From NCBI RefSeq assembly GCF_000378165.1, contig NZ_KB899344.1, positions 1-64,000 on the forward strand: a DNA stretch of 64,000 nt. The letters run 5' to 3'. The DNA comes from Saccharibacter floricola DSM 15669 (GTDB taxonomy: Bacteria; Pseudomonadota; Alphaproteobacteria; Acetobacterales; Acetobacteraceae). The number at the start of each line of letters is the position of its first letter. Positions within the stretch are counted from its first letter, which is position 1. The notes beneath the pieces are model-generated. The model saw only the letters and a list, made by a program, of their open reading frames with translations. It was not told the DNA's origin and did no database searches. A program made the position numbers and the translations under genes. This document shows positions 26,724 through 35,769 of this stretch, one piece after another.

Positions 26724-27507
26724 CATTGCGCGCCCTGTGCGCATGCGGTCTGTCATATGGGGCTTGGCTTTACTCGCTGTGGCTGTGCTGGCCTGTTGTG
26801 TCGCGGTAGATCCAGCAGCGGCTCAATCTGTCACGTTTGACATGGGTAAGGGCGGTGGAATTGGTGAAGCCGGCACAACCAGCCGTCTTGTGCAGATGGT
26901 GGCTCTTATTACGCTATTGTCGCTCGCACCGAGCTTAATGGTCATGGTGACGGCCTTTACGCGTATTATCATTTCATTTTCTCTGTTACGTAGCGCGATT
27001 GGGGCGCAAGGTACACCACCGAATACAGTGTTGATCGCGCTTTCGCTTATCCTGACTTTTTTCGTGATGCAGCCAACATTGGAGCAGTCATGGGATAAGG
27101 GGATTGTACCGTTGATGGATGGGCAGGTTGAGGAGCTTGCAGGGCTCCAAGCATCTGCTGAGCCTTTTCGCACGTTTATGCTTAAAAATGTACGGCCGAA
27201 TGATTTGGGAACATTCTATCATTTGGCGAATGTGAAGCCCGTGGCTACAGCATCGGAAACGCCGTGGCGTGTGCTGGTTCCTGCCTTTATGGTGGGGGAG
27301 TTAAGCCGCGGTTTTGAGATCGGCTTTCTCGTGTATCTTCCGTTTCTTGTCATCGACTTGGTCACCGCAAGTGTGTTGATGAGCTTAGGGATGATGATGT
27401 TGCCGCCAGCAACAATCTCTCTGCCTTTTAAGCTTATTTTCTTTGTGTTGGTTGATGGGTTCCAGATGGTCTCTGGTGGGCTGGTACGGAGTTTTGGTGG
27501 GGGGTAG
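26716..27507 (+). CDS. fliP: Flagellar export gate protein FliP
   Basis: Export-gate subunit of 263 residues with a cleavable signal peptide (ends near AAAQS, about residue 36), unusual among inner-membrane proteins but normal for FliP. Hallmarks are MVMVTAFTRIIISFSLLRSA, then GAQGTPPNTVLIALSLILTFF, and FLVIDLVTASVLMSLGMMML. ATG 26716 has AGAAGGA upstream and overlaps fliO by 8 nt; the open frame before it is out of family. It ends the flgG-fliP gene group, and the FlhF-like gene converges 26 bp on. Confidence 0.96.
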   Translation: MCNIARPVRMRSVIWGLALLAVAVLACCVAVDPAAAQSVTFDMGKGGGIGEAGTTSRLVQMVALITLLSLAPSLMVMVTAFTRIIISFSLLRSAIGAQGTPPNTVLIALSLILTFFVMQPTLEQSWDKGIVPLMDGQVEELAGLQASAEPFRTFMLKNVRPNDLGTFYHLANVKPVATASETPWRVLVPAFMVGELSRGFEIGFLVYLPFLVIDLVTASVLMSLGMMMLPPATISLPFKLIFFVLVDGFQMVSGGLVRSFGGG

Positions 27508-27533
27508 CGCTGCTCTTTTACCTTTCTTACCGT

Positions 27534-28361
27534 TTAGGTGGGCAGAATAAGTAGTCGTTTGGCTAAAATTTGCGGTGTGAGATGGGTAAAGCCCGCCGTG
27601 ATACTGGATGAAAAACTTCCATAAGTGAGGGTAAGGCCACAGGCGGCAGCTGTTACGATGCCGCCAATACGTCCCGATTGTTCAAGACGGCTGGCAATGA
27701 GGGTGCGTGCTCCCTTTTTATAGAAAGCGTCAGCAATATCGGCTGTTTCTTCTGGGTCCATACCCGCTGGAATGACGAGGGAAAGGGTAGCGCTTGTGCG
27801 TTCCACAATCTCTTGCATTTCCGCCATGCCGCTGCGGGAATAGATACAGACACCCGGTAAATCCACTAAGGTCATGCGATCTTGACGGTCAAGGCCGGTT
27901 GGGACGATCCCATGATATGCTTTGACAAGCTCGACATCATACCCTGTTAAAACCGAGGCGAGTTTGGCGTAGCTTCCCGGGTTGTGGTCGCATGCAAGGA
28001 CGAGCGGTTTCTTGAGGTGCCCCTCTGATTTTTGAGCTTTAAGAGCGTAACGAGCGGCGAGCTTGGCCAAGGTCAGGCTCTTGCCAGACCCAGGCGCCCC
28101 ACCAAGAGCAACGATGCGACCGGGAGCCATAGGAAGGCGCTCAAAAGCGATGGCTTTGCAGAGCCCTTCTTCTAGAGTGCCGCCCGACATTGCTGCAACG
28201 AGGGGACGTGGGATTGAATGCCACAGAAGGATATCTTCCACGCTCAAGCTGGGGAGGGGCAGAGATGCACCGGGCGATGAGGGCATGGTCGTATCCTGTT
28301 GCATGAATGTCTGACGGTGCGTGGTCACGGTGTGGTTTAACTGTCTCGCTCTGTCAATCAT
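27534..28361 (-). CDS. Short FlhF-like SRP-type GTPase with altered motifs
   Basis: GTPase-domain protein of 275 residues, 93 bp downstream of flhA in the flhA-flhF order. The P-loop is GAPGSGKS, followed by LAKLAARYA as in SRP GTPases. The G3 region is LVDLPGV rather than DTAGR. The G4 position reads SRLEQSGRIG where FlhF has TKLDE-LG, so the guanine-specifying Lys and Asp are Arg and Glu. It lacks the long N-terminal B domain of FlhF (usual total 380-450 residues). FlhF places and numbers polar flagella with FlhG, which is absent here. It could be a divergent FlhF or a pseudo-GTPase. Confidence 0.65.
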   Translation of the reverse strand: MIDRARQLNHTVTTHRQTFMQQDTTMPSSPGASLPLPSLSVEDILLWHSIPRPLVAAMSGGTLEEGLCKAIAFERLPMAPGRIVALGGAPGSGKSLTLAKLAARYALKAQKSEGHLKKPLVLACDHNPGSYAKLASVLTGYDVELVKAYHGIVPTGLDRQDRMTLVDLPGVCIYSRSGMAEMQEIVERTSATLSLVIPAGMDPEETADIADAFYKKGARTLIASRLEQSGRIGGIVTAAACGLTLTYGSFSSSITAGFTHLTPQILAKRLLILPT

Positions 28362-28454
28362 AACGTATCGTCCGCTCTCAAGAGAAGATGGGCGTTTAAG
28401 AAATAAGGGAGGAGAACGTCATAAGGAGCTATGACGACAAGAACGCGAGGGATG

Positions 28455-30662
28455 TTACGTCACTGTAGCAACGGTTCGAATACGCGTGCGGGGGTAAATT
28501 TCTGCTTGTGCCATCACGGCCATAGATGGACGAATACGGTCAATGATCATCCTCACAGAATCACGCGTGCCTGATGTGGTAACAATAACCGGAGTTTCAC
28601 CAATATTCGCTGTTTGATCAAAGGCACGACGGAGAGATTTTACAAACTCATCCAGCATATTAGGTGGCATAGCAAGCGTTTGATCGTCCCCTTGACCAAC
28701 AATATTATTGAGCAGCTTGGTTTCCCATTCTGGCGAGAGTGTAATCATGGAAATACACCCTGACGGCCCGACATAATTACTGCAAATTTGCCGAGAAAGA
28801 CGAACGCGCACATGGGCGGTCAGAGCCTTGATTCCCTTGGAAATTAGGGCACTTCCTTCTTGAATACTCTCCAGAATGGTGGGGAGATCGCGAATGGAAA
28901 TCCGCTCTTGCAGCAAAGATTGCAACACGCGCTGTATGGTGCTGAGTGATGCCTGCGAGGGGATCAGGTCGCTGACAAGACGTTGTTGATCGTTCGGGAG
29001 ATCATCCAAAAGTTGCTGCGTGGCGGCGTAGGTGAGGAGTTCACCGAGATTTTGATTAATGGACTCTGTTAAATGAGTGATGATGACCGTGGTGGGATCA
29101 ACCACCGTATAGCCTTCATTCGTTGCTTGAATTTTTAACGTCGGTTCCGTCCAAATAGCGGGCAGACCAAAGGAAGGTTCTGTGGTGACTTCGCCCGGAA
29201 GCGCATTATGAGGGTCGATCCCCGATGGGCAAATAGCGAGAAGGCGGTTAGGGCGCACTTCGCCGGAAGCAATTTCAATTTCCTTGAGCTTGATAACATA
29301 TTTGTCTGTCGGAAGTTGAATATTGTCCTGAATACGCACGGATGGTGTGATGAAACCCATCTCAGAGGCCATTTTACGCCGAAGTGCTCGGATTTGCTCT
29401 GTAATTTGCGCATGTTCTCCACTGGCAAGGGGTAATAAGCCGTAACCGATTTCTAGGCGGAGGAGATCAACATGGAGCAAGTCGGAAATAGGTTGAACTG
29501 AAGGCGCAGGCTCAATTTGCGTGGCGTCTTCTGCATTTTCGTCGCGGAGAGGTTGCTTATGACGCCACCAAGCGCCTCCTCCAGCGACGGCCGCAATAAG
29601 CAAAAATGGGAAAGCAGGCAGACCCGGCATAAACGCAAAGCCTGCAGAAAGAATAGAGGCAATGGCGAGTGGTTTGGAGCTCCCGCCAAGTTGGCGAAAC
29701 AGGGTAACGTCCGCCGATCCATCTGTGCCGCCTTTGGTGACGACGATACCAGCCGCTAAGGACACCAAAAGAGCCGGGATTTGGGAAACAAGCCCGTCAC
29801 CAATCGTGAGGGTGGTAAAGGTTTGCGCCGCCTCAGAAATAGGCATGTCATGGCGTAGTACGCCAATCGTTAGCCCCCCAAGGATATTGATGACGGTGAT
29901 GATAATGCCTGCGATGGCATCATTACGCACAAATTTAGCTGCACCATCCATGGAGCCATAGAAAGAGCTTTCTGCTTCAAGCTCCTTACGTTTGGCACGG
30001 GCCATTTTCTCGTTCATGGCACCGGAGGCGATGTCAGCATCAATAGCCATCTGCTTCCCGGGCATGGAATCCAAGAAGAAGCGGGCTGATACTTCTGCAA
30101 TACGGCCTGACCCTTTGGTGATCACCATAAAATTGACGACCATCAAAATGGAGAAAACAATGCCCCCAATGACAATATCATTGCCCATAAGGAAGCCACC
30201 AAAGGAGGCAACGACATGTCCTGCCGCATAGGCGCCTTCATTCCCGTGACTGAGGATAAGCCGTGTTGTGGCGACCTCAAGAGACAACCTGAACATGGTT
30301 GTCAGAAGTAACAAGGTAGGGAATGAGGTGAAGTCGAGTGGTGTCTCTAAGAAAAGAGCCACCATCAAAATCAAAACAGATGATGTGATAGAAAGAGAAA
30401 GTCCAATGTCTAAGATAAATGTTGGAAGTGGGACAATCAGAATAGAAATGAGGAGAATAACGCCAAGGGCAAGGAGGATATCCGTCCCTGGCAAGGTTGA
30501 CCGTACAGCAGCAAGCCCTTTCCCCCCTGGTTGGAAAAGAGCTTTGGGGTTGGAAAAAGCGTGGACGGCTTGATTAAGGCGTGCCCTGATAGTGGCGACG
30601 AGAGAAGCGCCAGCCCCGGCCGAAGAGGTTTTTTGGTCTGTCGGTCTGCTGGGTGTCGCCAA
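28455..30662 (-). CDS. flhA: Flagellar export apparatus protein FlhA
   Basis: Export-gate protein of 735 residues. The N-terminal half has about eight membrane segments (from about residue 60) with the FHIPEP-family signatures (FTSFPTLLLLTTMFRLSLEVATTRLIL and GDGLVSQIPALLVSLAAGI). The C-terminal half (about 390-735) is the cytoplasmic ring that docks chaperone-substrate complexes (VRIQDNIQLPTDKYVIKLKE, QISIRDLPTILESI). The N-terminal 50 residues are an extra basic lead. It is transcribed toward the FlhF-like gene and divergent from the second TPR-glycosyltransferase. Confidence 0.96.
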   Translation of the reverse strand: MATPSRPTDQKTSSAGAGASLVATIRARLNQAVHAFSNPKALFQPGGKGLAAVRSTLPGTDILLALGVILLISILIVPLPTFILDIGLSLSITSSVLILMVALFLETPLDFTSFPTLLLLTTMFRLSLEVATTRLILSHGNEGAYAAGHVVASFGGFLMGNDIVIGGIVFSILMVVNFMVITKGSGRIAEVSARFFLDSMPGKQMAIDADIASGAMNEKMARAKRKELEAESSFYGSMDGAAKFVRNDAIAGIIITVINILGGLTIGVLRHDMPISEAAQTFTTLTIGDGLVSQIPALLVSLAAGIVVTKGGTDGSADVTLFRQLGGSSKPLAIASILSAGFAFMPGLPAFPFLLIAAVAGGGAWWRHKQPLRDENAEDATQIEPAPSVQPISDLLHVDLLRLEIGYGLLPLASGEHAQITEQIRALRRKMASEMGFITPSVRIQDNIQLPTDKYVIKLKEIEIASGEVRPNRLLAICPSGIDPHNALPGEVTTEPSFGLPAIWTEPTLKIQATNEGYTVVDPTTVIITHLTESINQNLGELLTYAATQQLLDDLPNDQQRLVSDLIPSQASLSTIQRVLQSLLQERISIRDLPTILESIQEGSALISKGIKALTAHVRVRLSRQICSNYVGPSGCISMITLSPEWETKLLNNIVGQGDDQTLAMPPNMLDEFVKSLRRAFDQTANIGETPVIVTTSGTRDSVRMIIDRIRPSMAVMAQAEIYPRTRIRTVATVT

Positions 30663-30781
30663 GAGAGTCCTCTCAATAAAGCCATTATGCTCATATCGAG
30701 CGCGTTTAGCTTAGATTATCTGTTATCTGTGATAGGCTTTTTAAAATACGCATGGGAGAGAAGGCAATCAAGCGTTAAAAC

Positions 30782-30834
30782 CCACAGCACGTCTTCTTTA
30801 GAGGTCTGAGTTGAAACCTCTTGAGGAGCTGTGG
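30782..30834 (+). promoter_or_regulatory. Nested stem-loops in the leader of the second TPR-glycosyltransferase
   Basis: The outer stem is CCACAGC (30782-30788) with GCTGTGG (30828-30834). Inside it lies an inner stem, AGAGGT (30800-30805) with ACCTCT (30816-30821). Both are perfect. The element ends about 50 nt before the start codon, in the divergent region to flhA. A leader RNA structure or an operator pair would both fit. Confidence 0.35.
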
Positions 30835-30885
30835 CAGAAATATCAGACAAGTGTGCTTGCTCATTGATCAGAAGGGGTGTGTCGG

Positions 30886-32484
30886 TTGGACATTGATGTA
30901 TTGAAAAAGGCTCTGTGGAATGATCTCACCCCAGAAAATCTGACAGAAGCGGGTAGCTTTTTATACTCTCATGGCAGAGAGGCAGATGCGCTTGATATTA
31001 TCCGGCAGGTGAGCTGCGAAACGACGGATGTTATTTTGTTGTTGGCTGCCTATGGCGTGTTGGTGCAACACACTGCCCATCATCATCTCATGATGACTAT
31101 CCTGCGGAAGGCGCTTCTCGCGCTGCCGGAGGTCAATGACGAGCATTTAATGTCCGTGCGTTACGATATTATGCTGCATTTGGCCGATCAGCTCATGGCT
31201 CTGGGTCATTATGATGAAAGCATGGGTCTTTATGCGGACATTTTGAAAGCCTCACCTCAGCAAAATCGCCTTGCCGTTGGGGAGCATCTATCCGCCTGCT
31301 TGCTTGAAGCTGGTCGCACCGAAGAGGCTAAGACGGTTTTAGAGAGCTGGTTGGCGGATGGCCCTGTATCTGTACCGCTTTATAATAATATGGGGTGTGC
31401 TCTTGAGCGGCTTAATCGCTCGGAAGAGGCGATCGCTTATTACCGTAAAGGCGTTGATCTTGCGCCATCGCATGAGCTCATCTCGTTTGGTTTTGGGATT
31501 TGTTTGTTGAAAGCTGGCCATTTTGAGGAAGGATTCCAGCGTTACGCGCTCCGTAGCCCGTTTGTGATCAATCCTTCTTGTTGGTATGTGAAAGACCTTT
31601 ACCGTTTGGCACCGGATGTGGCGTTGGAAGGGAAGCACATTCTCTTTTATCAGGAGCAAGGTTTAGGTGATACGATCCAGTTCATTCGCTTCCTACCACA
31701 GATCTTAGCGCGAGGTGCGCGCGTTACGCTTGCCGCTCCATCACAGCTTGTAAGGCTGCTCAGGCAGAGCTTCCCCGAGGTGGACGTTCGATTAAGTAAC
31801 GAGGTAGAGGTCGAGCCGCAAACACAGAGCCAGTATCATTATGGCTGCCCGATTGCTGATCTCCCCTATATCTGTGGGATGAAGACGGAGGCGGATATCC
31901 CTCCCTTCGCACCGTATATGACCGTGCCAGAGCAAGACGCAGCCCTTTTTGCGCGACATGTGTCGGAGCGTTTGGAAAAAGAGGGCAGACCGACAAACGG
32001 GAAGCGGCGTTTAAGAGTGGGTCTTGTGTGGGCTGGAGGAAAGCGTTTCCTCGCACGTGATGTCGCGGCTGATCGTCGTCGTTCGACGAACCTTCAGGAG
32101 ATGATGGCTGCTTTGGCCCCTGCGGAAGTGGACTTCTTTTCCTTGCAATATGGGGATCCTCGGCAAGAGCTTGCAGAGGGAACACCGCAGCCTGTGTATG
32201 ACCTGATGGATCAGGTCACCGATATGGCTGATTGTGCGGCATTAATGAAGACGCTTGACCTCGTCATTTCTGTTGATACAGCGCCATTACATCTCGCGGG
32301 TGCGTTAGGTATTCCGGTATGGTTGGCTAATCGGTGGGATTCCTGCTGGCGTTGGGGCGATGAGGGGACGCAGTCTGTATGGTATCCGACTCTACGCATT
32401 TTCCGCGCTCATGAAAGTTCTTTTGTGCCGGTTCTTAATGAGATGGGTGAGGCACTACGGTCTCTCGTTGCGTCTTCGTCCTAA
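30886..32484 (+). CDS. Second TPR-glycosyltransferase, FlmG-like
   Basis: Soluble protein of 532 residues with the same two-part plan as the one after flagellin. The N-terminal half has TPR-like helices (about 30-210, including YNNMGCALERLNRSEEAIAY). The C-terminal half has a GT-B/GT9-like domain (HILFYQEQGLGDTIQFIRFL, LRVGLVWAGGKRF, LVISVDTAPLHLAGALGIPV). The first TPRs are more diverged. Start: AGAAGGGG covers the GTG at 30877, so the TTG at 30886, 8 nt after that site, is the better start. Its position between flhA and flgI suggests flagellin glycosylation, as inference; envelope glycan work is possible. Confidence 0.75.
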   Translation: MDIDVLKKALWNDLTPENLTEAGSFLYSHGREADALDIIRQVSCETTDVILLLAAYGVLVQHTAHHHLMMTILRKALLALPEVNDEHLMSVRYDIMLHLADQLMALGHYDESMGLYADILKASPQQNRLAVGEHLSACLLEAGRTEEAKTVLESWLADGPVSVPLYNNMGCALERLNRSEEAIAYYRKGVDLAPSHELISFGFGICLLKAGHFEEGFQRYALRSPFVINPSCWYVKDLYRLAPDVALEGKHILFYQEQGLGDTIQFIRFLPQILARGARVTLAAPSQLVRLLRQSFPEVDVRLSNEVEVEPQTQSQYHYGCPIADLPYICGMKTEADIPPFAPYMTVPEQDAALFARHVSERLEKEGRPTNGKRRLRVGLVWAGGKRFLARDVAADRRRSTNLQEMMAALAPAEVDFFSLQYGDPRQELAEGTPQPVYDLMDQVTDMADCAALMKTLDLVISVDTAPLHLAGALGIPVWLANRWDSCWRWGDEGTQSVWYPTLRIFRAHESSFVPVLNEMGEALRSLVASSS

Positions 32485-32496
32485 TCTGAGTGTTTA

Positions 32497-32529
32497 GGCG
32501 GGCTGATAGGTGACGATGGGAGGCCCGCC
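32497..32529. terminator. Possible terminator between convergent genes
   Basis: GGCGGGC (32497-32503) pairs with GCCCGCC (32523-32529) around a 19-nt loop. An alternative, mutually exclusive stem uses ATGGG and CCCAT at about 32516-32534. It lies in the 58 bp between the second TPR-glycosyltransferase and the lytic transglycosylase genes. There is no T run. Confidence 0.4.
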
Positions 32530-32542
32530 CCCATCCTGCGGT

Positions 32543-33412
32543 TTAGTAGGAAGAAGGATAAGGCATTGTATTCACGATCCGCACGGGGTTTCTGCGATAT
32601 GCTGCCAGATTACGACTTTGTTGAGAGCCCGCCATGCGTGGATGGCTGGGGGGTTCTGAAAAATGTTGAAACCCTTTGAACGGATGAAAATCACGCTGTG
32701 GCTTATCAGGCGTTGATGAAGGAGCCGCCGGCGTTTTGACTTCTTGAAGGGGTGCTAAAGGATGCGCAGAGGGCGCTTTGTTCTGGAAAAAAGACGTGGC
32801 ATGGAGTGGGATGGTCTTGAGAGGCGTTAAAGGACGCCCGTCTTGGGGGACGGCCCATTCAGCGAGAACATGGTCAAGATAAGGAGCGCCAATTGAAGGC
32901 GTTTGGGAGTGATAGGCTGCTGCGGCACGAGGCCAACTTCCCGTTTTATCATGCATTTGCTTGAGGAAACGCCCCGCATAAAGGGCGTTCGTATAAGGGT
33001 CAAATGCGGCTTCAAGGGATGAAAATGCATTAGGATGGTGCATGATGTTGACCTGAAGGCACCCAACATCAATGGACTGTATCCCGTCTTGGTGAAATTT
33101 CTTGACGGCTTCGACGGCTTCCTGAAGGGAGTGATATTGATAGCCAACGCCGCCAGCATTGACACTCCACGGCCAAGCGAGGAGGCGCCCGTCAGCTTGG
33201 GGGCGGCCTGTTTCAACACGGCTGATAGCGGAGAGAAACCCATCAGGAAGCTGCAAGGCACGCTCGACTTGAGCGGTTGCGGCCATGCAGGGCGCTGATG
33301 CTGTTGCGTAGGCGTGCGCACCCGAGAGGAGCCCTACGCATAGGAAAGCGCAGGCACCAACAAGGCGCGACATTGTACGTGCCAAAGCGGAAACCAAAAG
33401 CTGACTGTGCAT
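32543..33412 (-). CDS. Lytic transglycosylase, SltF-like
   Basis: Periplasmic murein lyase of 289 residues: signal peptide (about 1-36), SLT domain about 45-190 and a disordered Pro/His-rich tail. The catalytic Glu is in AISRVETGR (Glu67). Further SLT motifs are SIDVGCLQVNIMHHP (the GLMQ-like motif) and RAAAAYHSQTP. In alphaproteobacteria FlgJ lacks a muramidase domain, and a separate enzyme such as SltF opens the wall for the rod. Divergence from flgI-flgJ fits that role. The start at 33412 has AGGA upstream; an earlier in-frame ATG at 33439 does not. Confidence 0.8.
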   Translation of the reverse strand: MHSQLLVSALARTMSRLVGACAFLCVGLLSGAHAYATASAPCMAATAQVERALQLPDGFLSAISRVETGRPQADGRLLAWPWSVNAGGVGYQYHSLQEAVEAVKKFHQDGIQSIDVGCLQVNIMHHPNAFSSLEAAFDPYTNALYAGRFLKQMHDKTGSWPRAAAAYHSQTPSIGAPYLDHVLAEWAVPQDGRPLTPLKTIPLHATSFFQNKAPSAHPLAPLQEVKTPAAPSSTPDKPQRDFHPFKGFQHFSEPPSHPRMAGSQQSRNLAAYRRNPVRIVNTMPYPSSY

Positions 33413-33649
33413 AGGGGTTCCTATACGCTTTTTTCTCATGGTCTGACAATAATTTTTAAACGTCTTTTCTATCGTGATTGTGTTGTTATTCGTATTACTC
33501 TGTTTTCCTTAATAAGAATCTTTTCTTGATAAAAAAGCGCGAGAAAAGCAGAAGGCATGACCAAGGTAGCTTACCCAGTGGCATGAAAAAGATGTTTTTT
33601 TATGTTTTTTTTGCTAAAGCACAGGGCGGTGGACAGGAGAAGTCATTTT

Positions 33650-34822
33650 ATGCAGGTTGCACAGCACCAAAACCAGACCTTCTACAAGGCAAAGAAGCAC
33701 GCAGGCCGGGGGCTTAGCGTGATTCTTATGTTGGTTGGGCTTGTGTTAACTGTGATGACATGGCCTTTCCCTGCACATGCCGAAACGGTGCGTATTAAAG
33801 ATATTGTTGATTACGAAGGGATTCGTGACAACCAACTCGTCGGGTACGGTCTCGTTGCAGGCTTGAACGGGACGGGAGATCGCTTGACAAATACCTTGTT
33901 CACTCGAGAAACGCTGATTGGCATGCTCAATCGTCTTGGCGTGAATATTCGTGACAAGGCTGTTCAGCTTCAAACACATAATACAGCAGCAGTGATGGTC
34001 ACGGCAACGTTGCCGCCTTTTGCTCATGGTGGGAACCGGATTGATGTAACGGTTTCTGCGATTGGTGATGCGCAAAGCTTAACGGGTGGGACGCTGATCG
34101 TAACGCCGTTGCAGGCAGCGGATGGTGAAGTTTACGCGGTGGCGCAGGGCTCTCTCGTGACAAACGCCTTTTCTGCACGTGGGCCTGCTGCTGAGGCTGT
34201 GCGTAACGTGCCAACGAGCGGCCATATTGCTAACGGCGCTGTTGTGGAACGAGAAGTGCCAGTCGTATTGGGAGCGGGGGGCATTATTCACCTCGCTCTT
34301 AAAAACCCGAACTTTACGACAGCGAACCGTATTGCAGATGTAATTAACCGCCGCCTTGGTCGTGGCACAGCAACGGTGGAAGATCCACGTACGGTAACGG
34401 TGCGTCTTGCCCGTCGTAATGCAGCGCAAGCTTTGTATGAAATTGGGGATCTCAGAGTGGTTCCTGATACGATGGCGAAAGTCATTGTGGATGAAGCGGC
34501 AGGAACAATCGTGATGGGCGACAATGTGCGGATCACGACCGTGGCTGTTGCCCAAGGTAATCTGACCATTCAGATTGCATCGACCCCTCAAGTGGTACAG
34601 CCGAACCCGTTGGCGGGTGGGCAAACAGCTGTGGTGCAGCAAACGCAGGTAAATGTTAACACAGATCGTAATAATAAGATGGCGCTACTTCCAGAAGGGC
34701 CTTCTTTATCAAGCCTTGTCACGGGGATGAATGCGTTGGGCGTTGGGCCGCGTGATATGATTAGTATCCTCCAAGCGATTAAGGCGGACGGGGCACTTCA
34801 GGCAGAGCTTGAAGTGCGGTAA
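33650..34822 (+). CDS. flgI: P-ring protein FlgI
   Basis: Periplasmic P-ring subunit of 390 residues with a signal peptide cleaved near AHA-ET. Hallmarks follow directly: RIKDIVDYEGIRDNQLVGYG, GLNGTGDRL, KNVAAVMVTA-like (HNTAAVMVTATLPPF) and FTTANRIADVINRRLG. Length is normal. ATG 33650 follows AGGAG at 33635-33639. The frame is open from 33602 but without signal-peptide logic. It begins the flgI-flgJ-flgN group. Confidence 0.96.
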   Translation: MQVAQHQNQTFYKAKKHAGRGLSVILMLVGLVLTVMTWPFPAHAETVRIKDIVDYEGIRDNQLVGYGLVAGLNGTGDRLTNTLFTRETLIGMLNRLGVNIRDKAVQLQTHNTAAVMVTATLPPFAHGGNRIDVTVSAIGDAQSLTGGTLIVTPLQAADGEVYAVAQGSLVTNAFSARGPAAEAVRNVPTSGHIANGAVVEREVPVVLGAGGIIHLALKNPNFTTANRIADVINRRLGRGTATVEDPRTVTVRLARRNAAQALYEIGDLRVVPDTMAKVIVDEAAGTIVMGDNVRITTVAVAQGNLTIQIASTPQVVQPNPLAGGQTAVVQQTQVNVNTDRNNKMALLPEGPSLSSLVTGMNALGVGPRDMISILQAIKADGALQAELEVR

Positions 34823-34914
34823 AGGCATGTGCGCTTAAGAGATAAAGCGTGACAGGTGCGGGTGCTGAGTGGTAATGTAATGTCCAAATTATCTCGACAA
34901 GATAGGGTAGTGTT

Positions 34915-35247
34915 TTGGTTTCGTTTCCACATCTGACGGCTCCCTTAGCGGCTCCACATCAAATGCGTGCGACGACGCCTTCTGCCTCTCAAGTGGATAA
35001 AAAAATCCAGCAAGGAGCGGAGGGTTTTGAGGCTGTGGCGTTGGGGGAAATGATGCAGCCGATGTTTGAAACGGTTGATACCTCTGGCAAACCTTTTGGG
35101 GGAGGGTCAGCCGAAAAGCAATTCCGCTCTTTGCAAGTGCTTGAGCTTGGGAAGCAGATCGCTCGGAACGGCGGTGTGGGGATTGCCCACCAAGTCTATC
35201 AGACCATGCAGAAGATGCAGAGCCATTCCGGCAACGGCTCACGATAG
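34915..35247 (+). CDS. flgJ: Rod-binding protein, FlgJ N-terminal type
   Basis: Small rod-cap protein of 110 residues with the rod-binding domain (GAEGFEAVALGEMMQPMFETV, then GGGSAEKQFRSLQVLELGKQI). There is no glucosaminidase domain, as usual in alphaproteobacteria; the neighbouring transglycosylase may supply that activity. The start is taken at TTG 34915; ATG 34963 would shorten it by 16 residues, and neither has a strong ribosome site. Confidence 0.9.
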   Translation: MVSFPHLTAPLAAPHQMRATTPSASQVDKKIQQGAEGFEAVALGEMMQPMFETVDTSGKPFGGGSAEKQFRSLQVLELGKQIARNGGVGIAHQVYQTMQKMQSHSGNGSR

Positions 35248-35256
35248 GATTAGGCG

Positions 35257-35769
35257 ATGAAAATGCCTCGCTTAGGAGATGTGGTTAAGCGTGCAACGCA
35301 GCATTTTGCAGCAGAGCATCAGGAGGCCACCTCTCAAATGCCTGTTGGTGCGGATGGGGCAGAGGAAGAGCTCTCCCGTGATGCTCTTGTAGAGGCTTTT
35401 TCGCAGGCTATTGCGTTTATGGAGCGCGAAAATGCCCTTCTATCGGATGATGCTATGGCTGAGGCCATGGCGCTATTGCCAGAGAAAACAGCCTCGATAA
35501 ATCGGCTTGGTCAGCTGATTGAGGCTGTGAAAGAAAATGGGCAGCTTCCTGAAGGAGCCGCGGAGCCGTTACGGGAACTTCAGCAGCATTTTGATGACGT
35601 TGCAGAGCGCAACCAAGCGTTGTTGCGTCATGCTCTAGAGACACAAAATACCGTCATGCGTATTTTAATTGAAAGCGCTCTTGAAGAGAGCCAGCATGGC
35701 TATGGCCAAACGGGTGAAGCGGGACGCGATTCATCTCGGTCAAGTTTCTCTCTCGACAATAAAGTGTAA
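35257..35769 (+). CDS. FlgN-like export chaperone
   Basis: Acidic, almost wholly helical protein of 170 residues. Its central part (about 45-145) resembles FlgN, the cytosolic chaperone of FlgK and FlgL: FMERENALLSDDAMAEAMALLPEKTASINRLGQLI gives the E-ALL and K-L pattern, and a second long helix follows. It starts 9 nt after flgJ. FlgN proteins are poorly conserved, so the call uses helix pattern plus position. The C-terminal 25 residues are Ser/Arg-rich and disordered. Confidence 0.65.
   Translation: MKMPRLGDVVKRATQHFAAEHQEATSQMPVGADGAEEELSRDALVEAFSQAIAFMERENALLSDDAMAEAMALLPEKTASINRLGQLIEAVKENGQLPEGAAEPLRELQQHFDDVAERNQALLRHALETQNTVMRILIESALEESQHGYGQTGEAGRDSSRSSFSLDNKV

Noticed and set aside
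28063-30573. Several plus-strand open frames antisense to flhA and the FlhF-like gene
   Set aside because: They mirror coding frames of clear family members and carry no ribosome sites or motifs.
33602-33649. Earlier in-frame start for flgI
   Set aside because: The extra 16 residues disrupt the signal peptide layout, and a proper ribosome site precedes 33650.
33440-33649. 79-codon open frame (33478-33717) between the transglycosylase and flgI
   Set aside because: AT-rich random composition, no ribosome site, and it runs into flgI in another frame.
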